Origin: Variovorax sp. V93
GTDB taxonomy: Bacteria; Pseudomonadota; Gammaproteobacteria; Burkholderiales; Burkholderiaceae_C
Assembly (NCBI RefSeq): GCF_041154485.1
Contig: NZ_AP028669.1
Location: forward strand, 1,922,001-1,986,000
Direction: 5' to 3'
Length of the DNA stretch: 64,000 nt
This document shows, piece by piece, positions 9,597 through 17,692 of the stretch (within the stretch, counting starts at the first letter, position 1; each line of letters starts with the position of its first letter). Below the pieces are notes generated by a model. It was given only the letters and a program-made list of their open reading frames with translations. It was not told the origin of the DNA and did not search any database. Made by a program: the position numbers and the translations under genes.

Positions 9597-9860
9597 GGGC
9601 CTGTTGACGCTATTTCTGGGGATCGCGTTGCCCGGCCAAAGGGCTGGCTGCAAGGCGCCCGTGCGCCGCAAGGCGTGCGCCTTGCAAGCGCGGGCAACGC
9701 CGCAGACGGCCCCTTGGCCGGGCAACCCGCAGGGAAGGCCAGCCGCAGCGGGCCACTCGGCGTTGCACTCCTTATGTGCGCATGCACATGCAGCGTCGCG
9801 CGCCTTGATTGGCCCGCTGCGGCTGGCCTTCGCGACCCCAGAAATAGCGTTAACAGGCCC
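9597..9860. repeat. Large palindromic intergenic repeat element
   Basis: The stretch from 9596 to 9945 has no gene; most of it is this element. Its ends are near-perfect inverted repeats. The left end opens GGGCCTGTTGACGCTATTTC at 9597 and the right end closes CGTTAACAGGCCC at 9860, with about 30 bp pairing apart from one substitution and one extra base. Inside are a perfect 22-bp inverted repeat (9734-9755 / 9810-9831), a 13-bp pair GTTGCCCGGCCAA (9628-9640) / TTGGCCGGGCAAC (9714-9726), and a palindrome GCAAGGCG-TG-CGCCTTGC (9668-9685). It has no coding sequence, which suggests a MITE-like or REP-like dispersed repeat. Confidence 0.75.
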
Positions 9861-9945
9861 TGGCCGGCGTACCCGCCAATCTCCTACAAACCCTGGTGCG
9901 GGCTACCGATGCGTCGTCGACGCCATCGCACCCATAGTGGCTGCC

Positions 9946-10998
9946 ATGAAGAAGAGACCTCCACTGCTGCCCGGCCCCGACGTCCACGGCCTGCGCGAGC
10001 TGCCGGGCCTGCGGGTCGAGGGCTACAGCCTGCAGCTGCGCGACAAGGACGGCTTCGTCGGCGACCAGGCCAGCCAGACGGCCTTCAGGGAACTGCTCGA
10101 ACGCTGGCGGAAGCGCCGCCGCAAGGCCGGCACCGATCCATTGGGCAAGGCACACTCGCGCGACCTCAGCAAGAAGCAGCTCGACCGCGTGCTGCTGAAG
10201 ACCTCGGCGGCCGGCGACCTGATGCATGGCGCCATCGAGGAATTTGCCGAGGAACTGGCCTTCGTGATCCAGCGCTTCACGCGCCAGCCCTCATGGAAGA
10301 AGGTGGAGCGCATCGTGGTGGGCGGCGGCTTCACCGAAAGCGACGTGGGCGAGCGCGCCATCCTGCAGACCGCCGCCATCCTCGAGGAGCTGGGCGTGCA
10401 CGTCCAGCTCGGGCGCCTGTCGCACGAGGTCGACGACGGCGGCCTGATCGGCTGGGTGCACCTGGCGCCGCCGGCCATGCTGAAGAAGCACGACGCCATC
10501 CTGGCGGTGGACATCGGCGGCACCAACGTGCGCTGCGGCATCGTGAAGACGCGGCGGCGCAAGGCGCGCGACCTGTCGCTGGCCAAGGTGGTGCGGCGCG
10601 AAAAATGGCGGCATGCGGACGACGATCCGAACCGCACCGACATGGTCGAGCGCATCGCGGCCATGCTCGAGGACATGGTGCGCTACTGCGAGCGCAAGCA
10701 CATCCGCCTGGCACCCTTCATCGGCATTGCCTGCCCCGGGCTGATCCGCAAGGACGGCTCGATCGAGCGCGGCACGCAGAACCTGCCGGGCGATTGGGAA
10801 AGCCGCGCGTTCCACCTGCCGAGCGCGCTGTGGCGCCGCATGCCGATGATCGGCTCGGGCCCCACGCTGATCCTGATGCACAACGACGCGGTGGTGCAGG
10901 GGCTGAGCGAACTGCCCTTCATGCACGACGTCTGCCACTGGGGCGTGCTGACCATCGGCACCGGCCTTGGCAACGCAAGCTTCACCAATACCTTCTAG
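9946..10998 (+). CDS. ROK-family (sugar kinase-like) protein with permuted motif order
   Basis: A 350-residue protein with actin-like ATPase motifs of the ROK family. The phosphate-1 motif is AVDIGGTNVRCG (187-198), followed by GIACPG (260-265), the catalytic-type Asp in HNDAVVQGLSE (312-322) and the phosphate-2 motif TIGTGLGN (336-343). The ROK C-terminal elements IVVGGGFTESD (123-133) and DGGLIGWVHLA (164-174) occur before these rather than after. The protein ends seven residues after phosphate-2. This is the order expected for a circular permutation. The zinc motif CxCGxxGC of many ROK proteins is absent. Its stop overlaps the convergent efflux gene in a shared CTAG. Substrate is unknown. 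Confidence 0.8.
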   Translation: MKKRPPLLPGPDVHGLRELPGLRVEGYSLQLRDKDGFVGDQASQTAFRELLERWRKRRRKAGTDPLGKAHSRDLSKKQLDRVLLKTSAAGDLMHGAIEEFAEELAFVIQRFTRQPSWKKVERIVVGGGFTESDVGERAILQTAAILEELGVHVQLGRLSHEVDDGGLIGWVHLAPPAMLKKHDAILAVDIGGTNVRCGIVKTRRRKARDLSLAKVVRREKWRHADDDPNRTDMVERIAAMLEDMVRYCERKHIRLAPFIGIACPGLIRKDGSIERGTQNLPGDWESRAFHLPSALWRRMPMIGSGPTLILMHNDAVVQGLSELPFMHDVCHWGVLTIGTGLGNASFTNTF

Positions 10999-12524
10999 CC
11001 CGGTGCATTCGGTGCTGGCGGCATGCCGCCGCCGAGCGCCTTGTAGACCGCCACCATGCCCACCGCCATGCGGCTCGTGCTCTGCACCTGGTCGCGCCGC
11101 GCCTGCAGCAGGGCGCGGCGCGCATCGAGTTCGACGCCGAAATCCGTGAGCCCGTTGGCATAGCGCGCATGCGCGAGCGTGAGCGCGTCGCGGCTGCTGC
11201 GTTCGCGCTCGGCCAGCTCGGCATGGCGCTGGCGTTCGGCGGCGTAGGCGCTCAGCGCCGAATCGATCTCGTGCCAGGCCTTGAGCACGGCCTGCTGGAA
11301 GGCCACCGCGGCTTCCTGCTGCTGCAGCTCGCGCAGGTTCACCGTGCTGCGGCGCCGGCCGTTGTCGAAGATCGGCAGGCTGATGGACGGGCCGACATGC
11401 CATTGGCGGCTGCCCCATTCGCCGAAGCGCTCGCTGCCGGCCGACTCGTAGCCGAAGCCCGCGCCGAGCGTGACGCGCGGATAGAGGTCGGCCACCGCCA
11501 CGCCGATGCGCGCGGTGGCAGCATGCAGCTGGGCTTCGGCTACGGCGATGTCGGGGCGCCGGCGCGCCACGTCGCCGGGAAGCCCCAGTGCCAGCTCGGG
11601 CAGAGGCGGCGCCTGCAGCGCTTCGAGCGCATTGCCCGCGCCCTCGGAAGGCAGCGCGAGTTCGGCGTTCAGCGTGCCGGGCGATGCACCGGCCAGCAGC
11701 GTGATCTGGTTCATGGCCTGGGCCTCCTGCTGCAGCAGCACCGGAATGCGCGCGCGCAGCTCGGCCAGCTGCGTGCGCTGGCGCGTCGGGTCCAGGTCGG
11801 TGACCAGGCCGCCGTCGGCGCGTGCCTGCACCAGTTCGAGCGATTCGGCCGCGGCCGCGATGTCGGCGCGCGCCACGCGCAATTCGCGCTGCGCGCCGCG
11901 CAGTTCGAAGTAGCTGCGCGCCACCTCGGCCTGCACGCTGAGCTGCGCCTGCCGCAGCAGCGCGGCCGATGCGCCGGCATCCGCATCGGCAGCCTCGACG
12001 CTGCGCCGCACGCGGCCCCAGAGATCGATTTCCCAGGAGGCATCGAAACCGGCCTGGTAGAGGTTGTAGGGCTCGCTGAGCGTGCGGATCAGCTGGTCGC
12101 GGTTGGCGACCGACGAGCCCAGCGCATCGATCATCCGCGTGGCGGCGCCGCTCTCGCTCTGGCGCTGCCGGTTGATGCTGCCGCTGGCATTGAGCTGCGG
12201 TGCCTGCTGCGCCGCCGCCGCGGTGCGTTGCACGCGGCTTTGCGCAAAGCGCAGCGCGGCGGTCTGCAGGTCATGGTTGGCGGCCAGCGCGCGCGCCTGC
12301 AGGCGGTCGAGCAGCGGATCGCCGAAGGCCTTCCAGTCGCCGGATGCAATGCCTGCCGGCACGGCCGTGCGCTCGGCGCCGAGCAGCGCCGCCGAGCCGC
12401 CGTGCCATGCGGACCAGTCGGCGGGTGCCTGCACCTGCGCGGGCCGGTGGTCGGGCCCCACGGCGCAACCGCCCAGAAGAAGCACAAGCGTGGAATATGC
12501 AAAGAGGATGCGCGATGCGGGCAT
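10995..12524 (-). CDS. Outer-membrane efflux lipoprotein (NodT/OprM family)
   Basis: A 509-residue outer-membrane factor that forms the trimeric exit duct of a drug efflux pump. The signal has a lipobox (LLGGC), and the mature protein starts CAVGPDHRP, typical of the NodT/OprM branch. Two repeats of the TolC-like beta-barrel/alpha-helical module follow. The long coiled helices are visible around LRARIPVLLQQEAQAMNQI and LNLRELQQQEAAVAFQQAV. It is the last gene of the operon that begins with the HlyD adaptor at 17594, so it supplies the outer-membrane part of that ABC export system. Confidence 0.92.
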   Translation of the reverse strand: MPASRILFAYSTLVLLLGGCAVGPDHRPAQVQAPADWSAWHGGSAALLGAERTAVPAGIASGDWKAFGDPLLDRLQARALAANHDLQTAALRFAQSRVQRTAAAAQQAPQLNASGSINRQRQSESGAATRMIDALGSSVANRDQLIRTLSEPYNLYQAGFDASWEIDLWGRVRRSVEAADADAGASAALLRQAQLSVQAEVARSYFELRGAQRELRVARADIAAAAESLELVQARADGGLVTDLDPTRQRTQLAELRARIPVLLQQEAQAMNQITLLAGASPGTLNAELALPSEGAGNALEALQAPPLPELALGLPGDVARRRPDIAVAEAQLHAATARIGVAVADLYPRVTLGAGFGYESAGSERFGEWGSRQWHVGPSISLPIFDNGRRRSTVNLRELQQQEAAVAFQQAVLKAWHEIDSALSAYAAERQRHAELAERERSSRDALTLAHARYANGLTDFGVELDARRALLQARRDQVQSTSRMAVGMVAVYKALGGGMPPAPNAPG

Positions 12525-12534
12525 GGGGTGCTCC

Positions 12535-13653
12535 CTAGACCAGACGATGGCGAAACAGCCAGGCCGCCAGCGGCAGCGTGACGATGGCGATGATCGACAG
12601 CGGAATCAGGTTGTGCCACACCGCGGCCAGGCCCACGCCCTCGAGGTAGACGCGCTGCGCCAGGTCGATCGCGAAGCGCAGCGGGTTGGCCATGGTGATC
12701 AGCTGCAGCACCTGCGGCATGTTGCGCACCGGCGTGGTCAGGCCGGAGAGCAGCATCATCGGCATCAGCAGCACGAAGGTGTAGAGCATGGCCTGCTGCA
12801 TGTTGGCCGACACCGCCGAGATCGACAGGCCGATGCCCACGCTGGCCACCGTGAAGAAGGCCAGCCCGGTGTAGAGCGTGATGAGCGAGCCCGCCATCGG
12901 AATGCCGAACCAGAACAGCGCCACCAGCAGGATCAGCGTCGACTGCGCAAGGCCCACCAGCACCGGCGGCAGCGCCTTGCCGATCATGATCTCGAGCGGC
13001 GACATCGGCGTGACCAGCAGCTGGTCGAAGGTGCCTTGCTCGCGCTCCCGCGCCACCGACAGCGCGGTGAGCAGCAGCGTCTGCAGCATGCTGAGCGCGG
13101 CGATCAGGCCGGGCAGCAGGTTCCACCGGGTTTCGAGGTTGGGGTTGAACCAGGCGCGCGATTCGATGGTGAGCGGAACCGGCGGCGCGCCGGCGCGCGT
13201 GCGCAGCTCGGCGTTGTAGCGTTCGACCACCGCGCCCACGTAGCCGGCCGCAGAGCCCGCGCTGTTGGAGTTGCGCGCATCCAGGATCAGCTGGATGGCC
13301 GCAGGCTGGCCCCCGCTGAGCCGCTGCTCGAAGTTCGGCGCGATCTGGATCACGAGCAGCGCCTTCTCGGTATCGATCACCTCGCGGATGTCGGCCTGCG
13401 TGCGCAGCGTGGCCACGCGATGGAAGACGCCGGTGCTGTCGAGGTGCGCGATGAGCTCGGTCGATGCACCGGTGCGGCTCTGGTCGAGCAGCGCATAGGG
13501 CACGTTCGAGAGGTCGTAGGTGGCGGCGTAGCCGAAGATGAGGCTCTGCATGATGGCCGGAACGAACAGGATCACGCGGCTTGCCGGATCCTTGAAGATG
13601 GCGAGCAGCTCCTTCTGGCAGAGGTTGGCGATGCGCAGCAGAAAGTCGATCAT
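12535..13653 (-). CDS. ABC-2 type export permease (YbhR-like)
   Basis: A 372-residue inner-membrane permease with the ABC-2 layout: one N-terminal membrane segment (VILFVPAIMQSLIFGYAA), a large periplasmic domain, then five more segments. The motif EREQGTFDQLLVTPM precedes TM2 and is characteristic of the YbhS/YbhR group. The ATG at 13653 is the natural start (MIDFLLRIANLCQKELLAIFKD contains the usual amphipathic entry helix, here shown only in part). It pairs with the permease encoded just upstream to form the membrane channel of the exporter. Its stop is 10 bp from the start of the outer-membrane gene. Confidence 0.9.
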   Translation of the reverse strand: MIDFLLRIANLCQKELLAIFKDPASRVILFVPAIMQSLIFGYAATYDLSNVPYALLDQSRTGASTELIAHLDSTGVFHRVATLRTQADIREVIDTEKALLVIQIAPNFEQRLSGGQPAAIQLILDARNSNSAGSAAGYVGAVVERYNAELRTRAGAPPVPLTIESRAWFNPNLETRWNLLPGLIAALSMLQTLLLTALSVAREREQGTFDQLLVTPMSPLEIMIGKALPPVLVGLAQSTLILLVALFWFGIPMAGSLITLYTGLAFFTVASVGIGLSISAVSANMQQAMLYTFVLLMPMMLLSGLTTPVRNMPQVLQLITMANPLRFAIDLAQRVYLEGVGLAAVWHNLIPLSIIAIVTLPLAAWLFRHRLV

Positions 13654-13666
13654 GGAAGGCGCCCCT

Positions 13667-14788
13667 TCAATCCAGGCTCTTGCGCGTGACCACGCGGGCA
13701 AGCAGCAGCAGGCCCACCGCATAGGCCGCGAGGACAGCGCAGTTGCGCCAGATCAGCGGCCAGACGTCGCCCGCGAGGAACAGCGTCTTGATCAGGTCCA
13801 TGAAGTAGGTGGCCGGCAGCACATGCCCGATCACGCGCACGGCGGTGGGCACGTTGCGCAGGTCGAACAAAAAGCCCGACAACATCATCGAAGGCATGAA
13901 GGTGGCGATCAGCGCCACCTGGCTCGCGAGAAACTGGTTGCGCGTGACCGACGAGATCACCAGCCCCAGGCTCACGGCCACGACCAGGTAGAGCATGGAG
14001 CTGAGCACCACCGCGAACAGCGAGCCGACCATCGGCACCGCGAACAGGAAGCGCGCGGCCAGGAGGCACAGCGCGAGGCCCAGCATGCCGACCGCAAAGT
14101 ACGGAATGATCTTGGCCAGCAGTATTTCCACCGGCCGCACCGGCGTGACGAACAGCGCCTCGAGCGTGCCGCGCTCCCATTCGCGGGCCATCACCAGTGC
14201 GGTGAGGAACGCGCCGATCAGCGTCATGATGAGCACGATGAGTCCCGGCACCAGGTACCAGGTGCTGGTGTTCGCGGCGTTGAACCACATGCGCTGCTCG
14301 ACGGTCACGAGGCCGGCGAAAGGCGCTGCCGCACCGCGGTCGGCCTGGCGCAGGGCCGATTGCGCGAGCGCGCTGCTCACGTAGGCCTGGATGATGGTCG
14401 CGCGCCCGGCGTCGGCGCCATGCACGATGAGCTGCACGCGCGCATTGCCCGCGGCCAGCGCGCGCGAGAAGTCGGCGGGCACGCGCACGATGCCGTCGAC
14501 CTTGCGCTCGCGCATCAGCGCCTCGGCATCGTGCATCGAGCCCAGCAGCACGGGCGCGATGGTGGGCGAGAGCTGCAGGCCGGCAATGGCCTCGTGCGCG
14601 GTGGGCGAAGAATCTTCGAGCACCACGGCCACCGGCGCGTTCTTCACGTCGAGCGACATGCCGTAGCCGAAGATCAGGATCAGCACCATCGGCAGCAGGA
14701 TGCCGATGGCCAGGTTGCTGCGGTCGCGCAGCAACTGGCGGAACTCCTTGCGCGTGAGGGAGACGAGCCGGGTGCCGAAGCCGCTCAT
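13667..14788 (-). CDS. ABC-2 type export permease (YbhS-like)
   Basis: A 373-residue ABC-2 permease with TM1 at LAIGILLPMVLILIFGYGM, a periplasmic domain of about 150 residues and a C-terminal bundle of five segments. The cytosolic loop EWERGTLEALFVTPV matches the ABC-2 signature. Its ATG overlaps the stop of the ATPase gene by four bases (14785-14788), so translation is coupled. Together with the next permease it forms a heterodimer served by the double ATPase and the HlyD adaptor, as in the E. coli ybhGFSR system. Confidence 0.92.
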   Translation of the reverse strand: MSGFGTRLVSLTRKEFRQLLRDRSNLAIGILLPMVLILIFGYGMSLDVKNAPVAVVLEDSSPTAHEAIAGLQLSPTIAPVLLGSMHDAEALMRERKVDGIVRVPADFSRALAAGNARVQLIVHGADAGRATIIQAYVSSALAQSALRQADRGAAAPFAGLVTVEQRMWFNAANTSTWYLVPGLIVLIMTLIGAFLTALVMAREWERGTLEALFVTPVRPVEILLAKIIPYFAVGMLGLALCLLAARFLFAVPMVGSLFAVVLSSMLYLVVAVSLGLVISSVTRNQFLASQVALIATFMPSMMLSGFLFDLRNVPTAVRVIGHVLPATYFMDLIKTLFLAGDVWPLIWRNCAVLAAYAVGLLLLARVVTRKSLD

Positions 14789-16566
14789 GGCTGCCTCCTT
14801 TCTTGCTGCCGCGCCTTCTCGACGATGCCGATGAAGGCCTGCTCCATGTCGATGCGCCTGTCGCGGTCTTCACCGTCGAGTGCCTGTGTGCGCACCTCGC
14901 GCGGCGTGCCGATGGCCAGCACCTTGCCGGCGTCCTGGATCACGATGCGGTCGCAGTACTCGGCTTCTTCCATGAAGTGGGTGGTGATGACGACGGTGGT
15001 GCCGCCTTCGGCCAGCGCCGTGATGCGGCGCCAGAACTCGCGGCGCGCGAGCGGATCGGCGCCGCTGGTGGGCTCGTCGAGGAACAGGATCTCGGGCTCG
15101 TGCAGCAGGCCCGTGGCCATGGCCAGGCGCTGCCTGTAGCCGCCGGGCAGCTGCCCGCTGGGCGCGTCGAGTTCGCGCTCGAGGCCGAACTGCCGCAGCA
15201 CCGTGTCCATGCGCACCTGCAGCTTCTGCCCGCGCAGGCCGTAGGCGCCGCCGAAGAACGAGAGGTTCTCGCGCACCGTGAGGTTGCCGTAGAGCGCGAA
15301 CTTCTGCGAGACGTAGCCGATGCGCTGGCGGGCCTGCGCGCGCGCATGGCGCAGGTCGACACCCGCCACGCGCAGCTGCCCGCCGCTCGCGGGCAGGAGG
15401 CCGCAGAGCATGCGGAAGGTGGTGGTCTTGCCGGCGCCATTGGGTCCGAGCAGGCCGAAGATCTCGCCGCGCCGCACCGAGAAGCTGGTGCTGGCCACGG
15501 CCACGAAGTCGTCGAAGCGGCGCACCAGGTCCTTCACCTCGATGACTACTTCGCCGGGCTCGCCTTCGGCCGGTGCAAGCCCTTCGCTTGCCGCCGATGA
15601 GGCGATGTTCGTGTCGGCCGCCTGCCGGGTGCGCAGCAGCGTCATGAAGCCGTCTTCGAGCCGCGGCGGCACGGGCTCGGCGCGTGCGCCGGCCAGCAGC
15701 TTTTCGAGTGCCGCGTCGTCCGCGTCCGGGCGGCGGATGAAGTGCACCTCGCCGCCCTGCGGCACGGCATCGACGATCTGCTGCCGCGCATCGAGCAGGC
15801 GCGCCTGCATCAGGCGCGGTGCCTCGCCCTCCGGCGGCGCCACGACGAAGCAGGTGCCCTCGGCATGGCCGCGGATCTCATCCGGTGTGCCTTGCGCAAT
15901 CAGCCGGCCCTCCTGCAGCACGAACACATGGCGGCAGCGCTCGGCCTCGTCGAGGTACGCGGTGCTCACGATCACCGAGAGCTTTTCCTCGTCGACCAGC
16001 TGCTGCACGATCTGCCAGAGCTCGCGCCGCGAGAGCGGATCGACGCCCACGGTGGGCTCGTCGAGCAGCAGCAGGTCGGGCGAGCGCACCAGCGTGCAGG
16101 CGAGGCCCAGCTTCTGCTTCATGCCGCCCGAGAGCTTGCCCGCGGGGCGGTCGGTGAAGCGGCCAAGGTCGGTCATCTCCATCAGGCGCGCATAGCGTTC
16201 GCGGCGTTGGCCGGCCAGGACGCCATGCAGGTCGGCATAGAGGTCGAGGTTCTCCTGCACGCTCAGGTCGTCGTAGAGGCCGAAGCGCTGGGGCATGTAG
16301 CTGATGCGGTCCTGCACCGCCTGCGGATCGGCCGACACGTCGATGCCGAGCACGCGCAGTTCGCCTTCATCGGCGCGCATCAGGCCGGCCATGAGCCGCA
16401 GCAGCGTGGTCTTGCCGGCGCCGTCGGGTCCGACCAGCGCCGTGAGCGAGCCGGTGGGCACTTCGAGCGACACGTCGTCGAGCGCGCGCACCACCTGCTT
16501 CGAGCCCTTGGCCACGAAGCGCTTGTGCAGGGAGCGTGCGGCCACGGCGGGCCCGGCGTCGTGCAT
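14785..16566 (-). CDS. Tandem ABC transporter ATPase (YbhF-like)
   Basis: A 593-residue protein with two nucleotide-binding domains. The first has Walker A GPDGAGKTT, signature LSGGMKQKL and Walker B LLLLDEPTVGVD. The second has GPNGAGKTT, PGGYRQRL (a degenerate LSGGQ) and ILFLDEPTSGAD. A linker of about 90 residues joins them. It powers the two ABC-2 permeases encoded downstream. The ATG at 16566 shares one base with the stop of the HlyD gene (TGATG), so the two are translationally coupled. The altered signature of domain 2 may make the two ATP sites unequal. Confidence 0.93.
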   Translation of the reverse strand: MHDAGPAVAARSLHKRFVAKGSKQVVRALDDVSLEVPTGSLTALVGPDGAGKTTLLRLMAGLMRADEGELRVLGIDVSADPQAVQDRISYMPQRFGLYDDLSVQENLDLYADLHGVLAGQRRERYARLMEMTDLGRFTDRPAGKLSGGMKQKLGLACTLVRSPDLLLLDEPTVGVDPLSRRELWQIVQQLVDEEKLSVIVSTAYLDEAERCRHVFVLQEGRLIAQGTPDEIRGHAEGTCFVVAPPEGEAPRLMQARLLDARQQIVDAVPQGGEVHFIRRPDADDAALEKLLAGARAEPVPPRLEDGFMTLLRTRQAADTNIASSAASEGLAPAEGEPGEVVIEVKDLVRRFDDFVAVASTSFSVRRGEIFGLLGPNGAGKTTTFRMLCGLLPASGGQLRVAGVDLRHARAQARQRIGYVSQKFALYGNLTVRENLSFFGGAYGLRGQKLQVRMDTVLRQFGLERELDAPSGQLPGGYRQRLAMATGLLHEPEILFLDEPTSGADPLARREFWRRITALAEGGTTVVITTHFMEEAEYCDRIVIQDAGKVLAIGTPREVRTQALDGEDRDRRIDMEQAFIGIVEKARQQERRQP

Positions 16567-17594
16567 CAGGGTTTGCCGCTGGCGGTGGAAGAGGAGGAGG
16601 AAGCGAGCTGCAGCCGCACGGTCGCCGGCATGCCGAGCCGCAGCCGGTCTTCCTTGTCGTCGACCATCACGCGGATCTCGTAGACCAGGCTGCTGCGCAG
16701 CTCCTCGGTCTGCACCGTCTTGGGCGTGAACTCGGCCACCGACGAGATGTAGCCCACCTTGCCCGCGATCGGCTGGCCGGGCTGGCTGTCGGTCGTCACG
16801 CTGGCCGGCTGGCCGGGCCGCACGCGGCCGAGGTCGGGTTCGGCCACATAGGCGCGCACCCACTTGGGATCGGTGATGGCCAGCGTGAAGGCCGGGCGCT
16901 GCGGCGAAGCCATGTCGCCGGGCTCGAGCAGGCGGGCGCGCACCACGGCGTCGATGGGCGACTTGAGTTCGGCTTCGGCCAGCTGGTGGTTCATGAGCGC
17001 GAGGTCGGCGCGCGCGGATTCGAGCTGGGCCTGCGCCTGCGCGATGTCTTCCTTGCGCGGGCCGGCCACCGCGAGTTGCTGCGCCTTGCGCGCGTTGTCC
17101 AGCTGCGCGAGCGCCACCTTGCGGCGGGCCTGGGCGCTGTCCAGGTCCTGCTGGCTCACGGCGCGTCCGGCGGTGGTCTGGCCGATGGACTGCAGGCGTG
17201 CGAGCTGCTGCTGCGCCAGGTCGGCATCGGCCCGTGCCGCGGCCACCTGGGCGCCGGCCTGCGCCAGTTCCTCGGGGCGGCTGCCGGTCTTCAGGCGCAG
17301 CAGCGCCTGCTCCTGCACGCCGATGCGCGCCTGCGACTGCGCCACGCGCAGCACGAGCGAGCGCGTGTCGAGCCGGCCCAATACCTGGCCGGCGCGCACA
17401 TGGTCGCCTTCGCGCACGGTGAGTTCGGCCACGCGCTCGCTGGCGTTGAAGGCGAGCGAGACCTGGCGCACGTCGACATTGCCGTACAGCACGAGCTGGT
17501 CGGACGGCGCGGCCGAGCGGCTGAAGTACCACCAGCCGCCGGCCGCGGCGGCCAGCGCCACGGCGGCCGCGGCAATGAGGGGTTTCTTGTTCAT
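16566..17594 (-). CDS. HlyD/EmrA-type membrane-fusion (adaptor) protein
   Basis: A 342-residue periplasmic adaptor anchored by an N-terminal membrane segment (PLIAAAAVALAAAAGGWWYF). It has split biotinyl-lipoyl half-motifs (VREGDHVRAGQVLGRLD and LKSPIDAVVRARLLEPGD) around a long alpha-hairpin rich in Ala/Gln, then a beta-barrel domain. It links the inner-membrane ABC complex to the outer-membrane factor. The ATG at 17594 follows GGAACC and is favoured over a codon at 17618. It is first in the efflux operon and divergent from the TetR gene 98 bp away. Confidence 0.92.
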   Translation of the reverse strand: MNKKPLIAAAAVALAAAAGGWWYFSRSAAPSDQLVLYGNVDVRQVSLAFNASERVAELTVREGDHVRAGQVLGRLDTRSLVLRVAQSQARIGVQEQALLRLKTGSRPEELAQAGAQVAAARADADLAQQQLARLQSIGQTTAGRAVSQQDLDSAQARRKVALAQLDNARKAQQLAVAGPRKEDIAQAQAQLESARADLALMNHQLAEAELKSPIDAVVRARLLEPGDMASPQRPAFTLAITDPKWVRAYVAEPDLGRVRPGQPASVTTDSQPGQPIAGKVGYISSVAEFTPKTVQTEELRSSLVYEIRVMVDDKEDRLRLGMPATVRLQLASSSSSTASGKP

Positions 17595-17640
17595 GGGCGG
17601 GTTCCTGCCGGCCTCCATACGGGTGTTCGCCGGATGTTAT

Positions 17641-17660
17641 CAAATTGAAATTTGAATTTG
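17641..17660. promoter_or_regulatory. Putative TetR operator
   Basis: A 20-bp near-perfect palindrome, with 9 of 10 base pairs symmetric: CAAATT (17641-17646) and AATTTG (17655-17660) around GAAATTTG. It lies in the AT-rich gap between the divergent efflux operon and the TetR gene, in sharp contrast to the GC-rich surroundings. Placement and symmetry make it the likely binding site of the adjacent repressor for both promoters. Confidence 0.65.
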
Positions 17661-17692
17661 AAGTATTTTTTCGATTCGATTAACCTTGGCGC

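Noticed and set aside
9354..12581. A 1,075-codon open frame on the plus strand
   Set aside because: It crosses the palindromic repeat, the ROK gene in another frame and the antisense of the outer-membrane gene. Its protein is low-complexity Arg/Ala/Gly sequence, typical of spurious open frames in GC-rich DNA.
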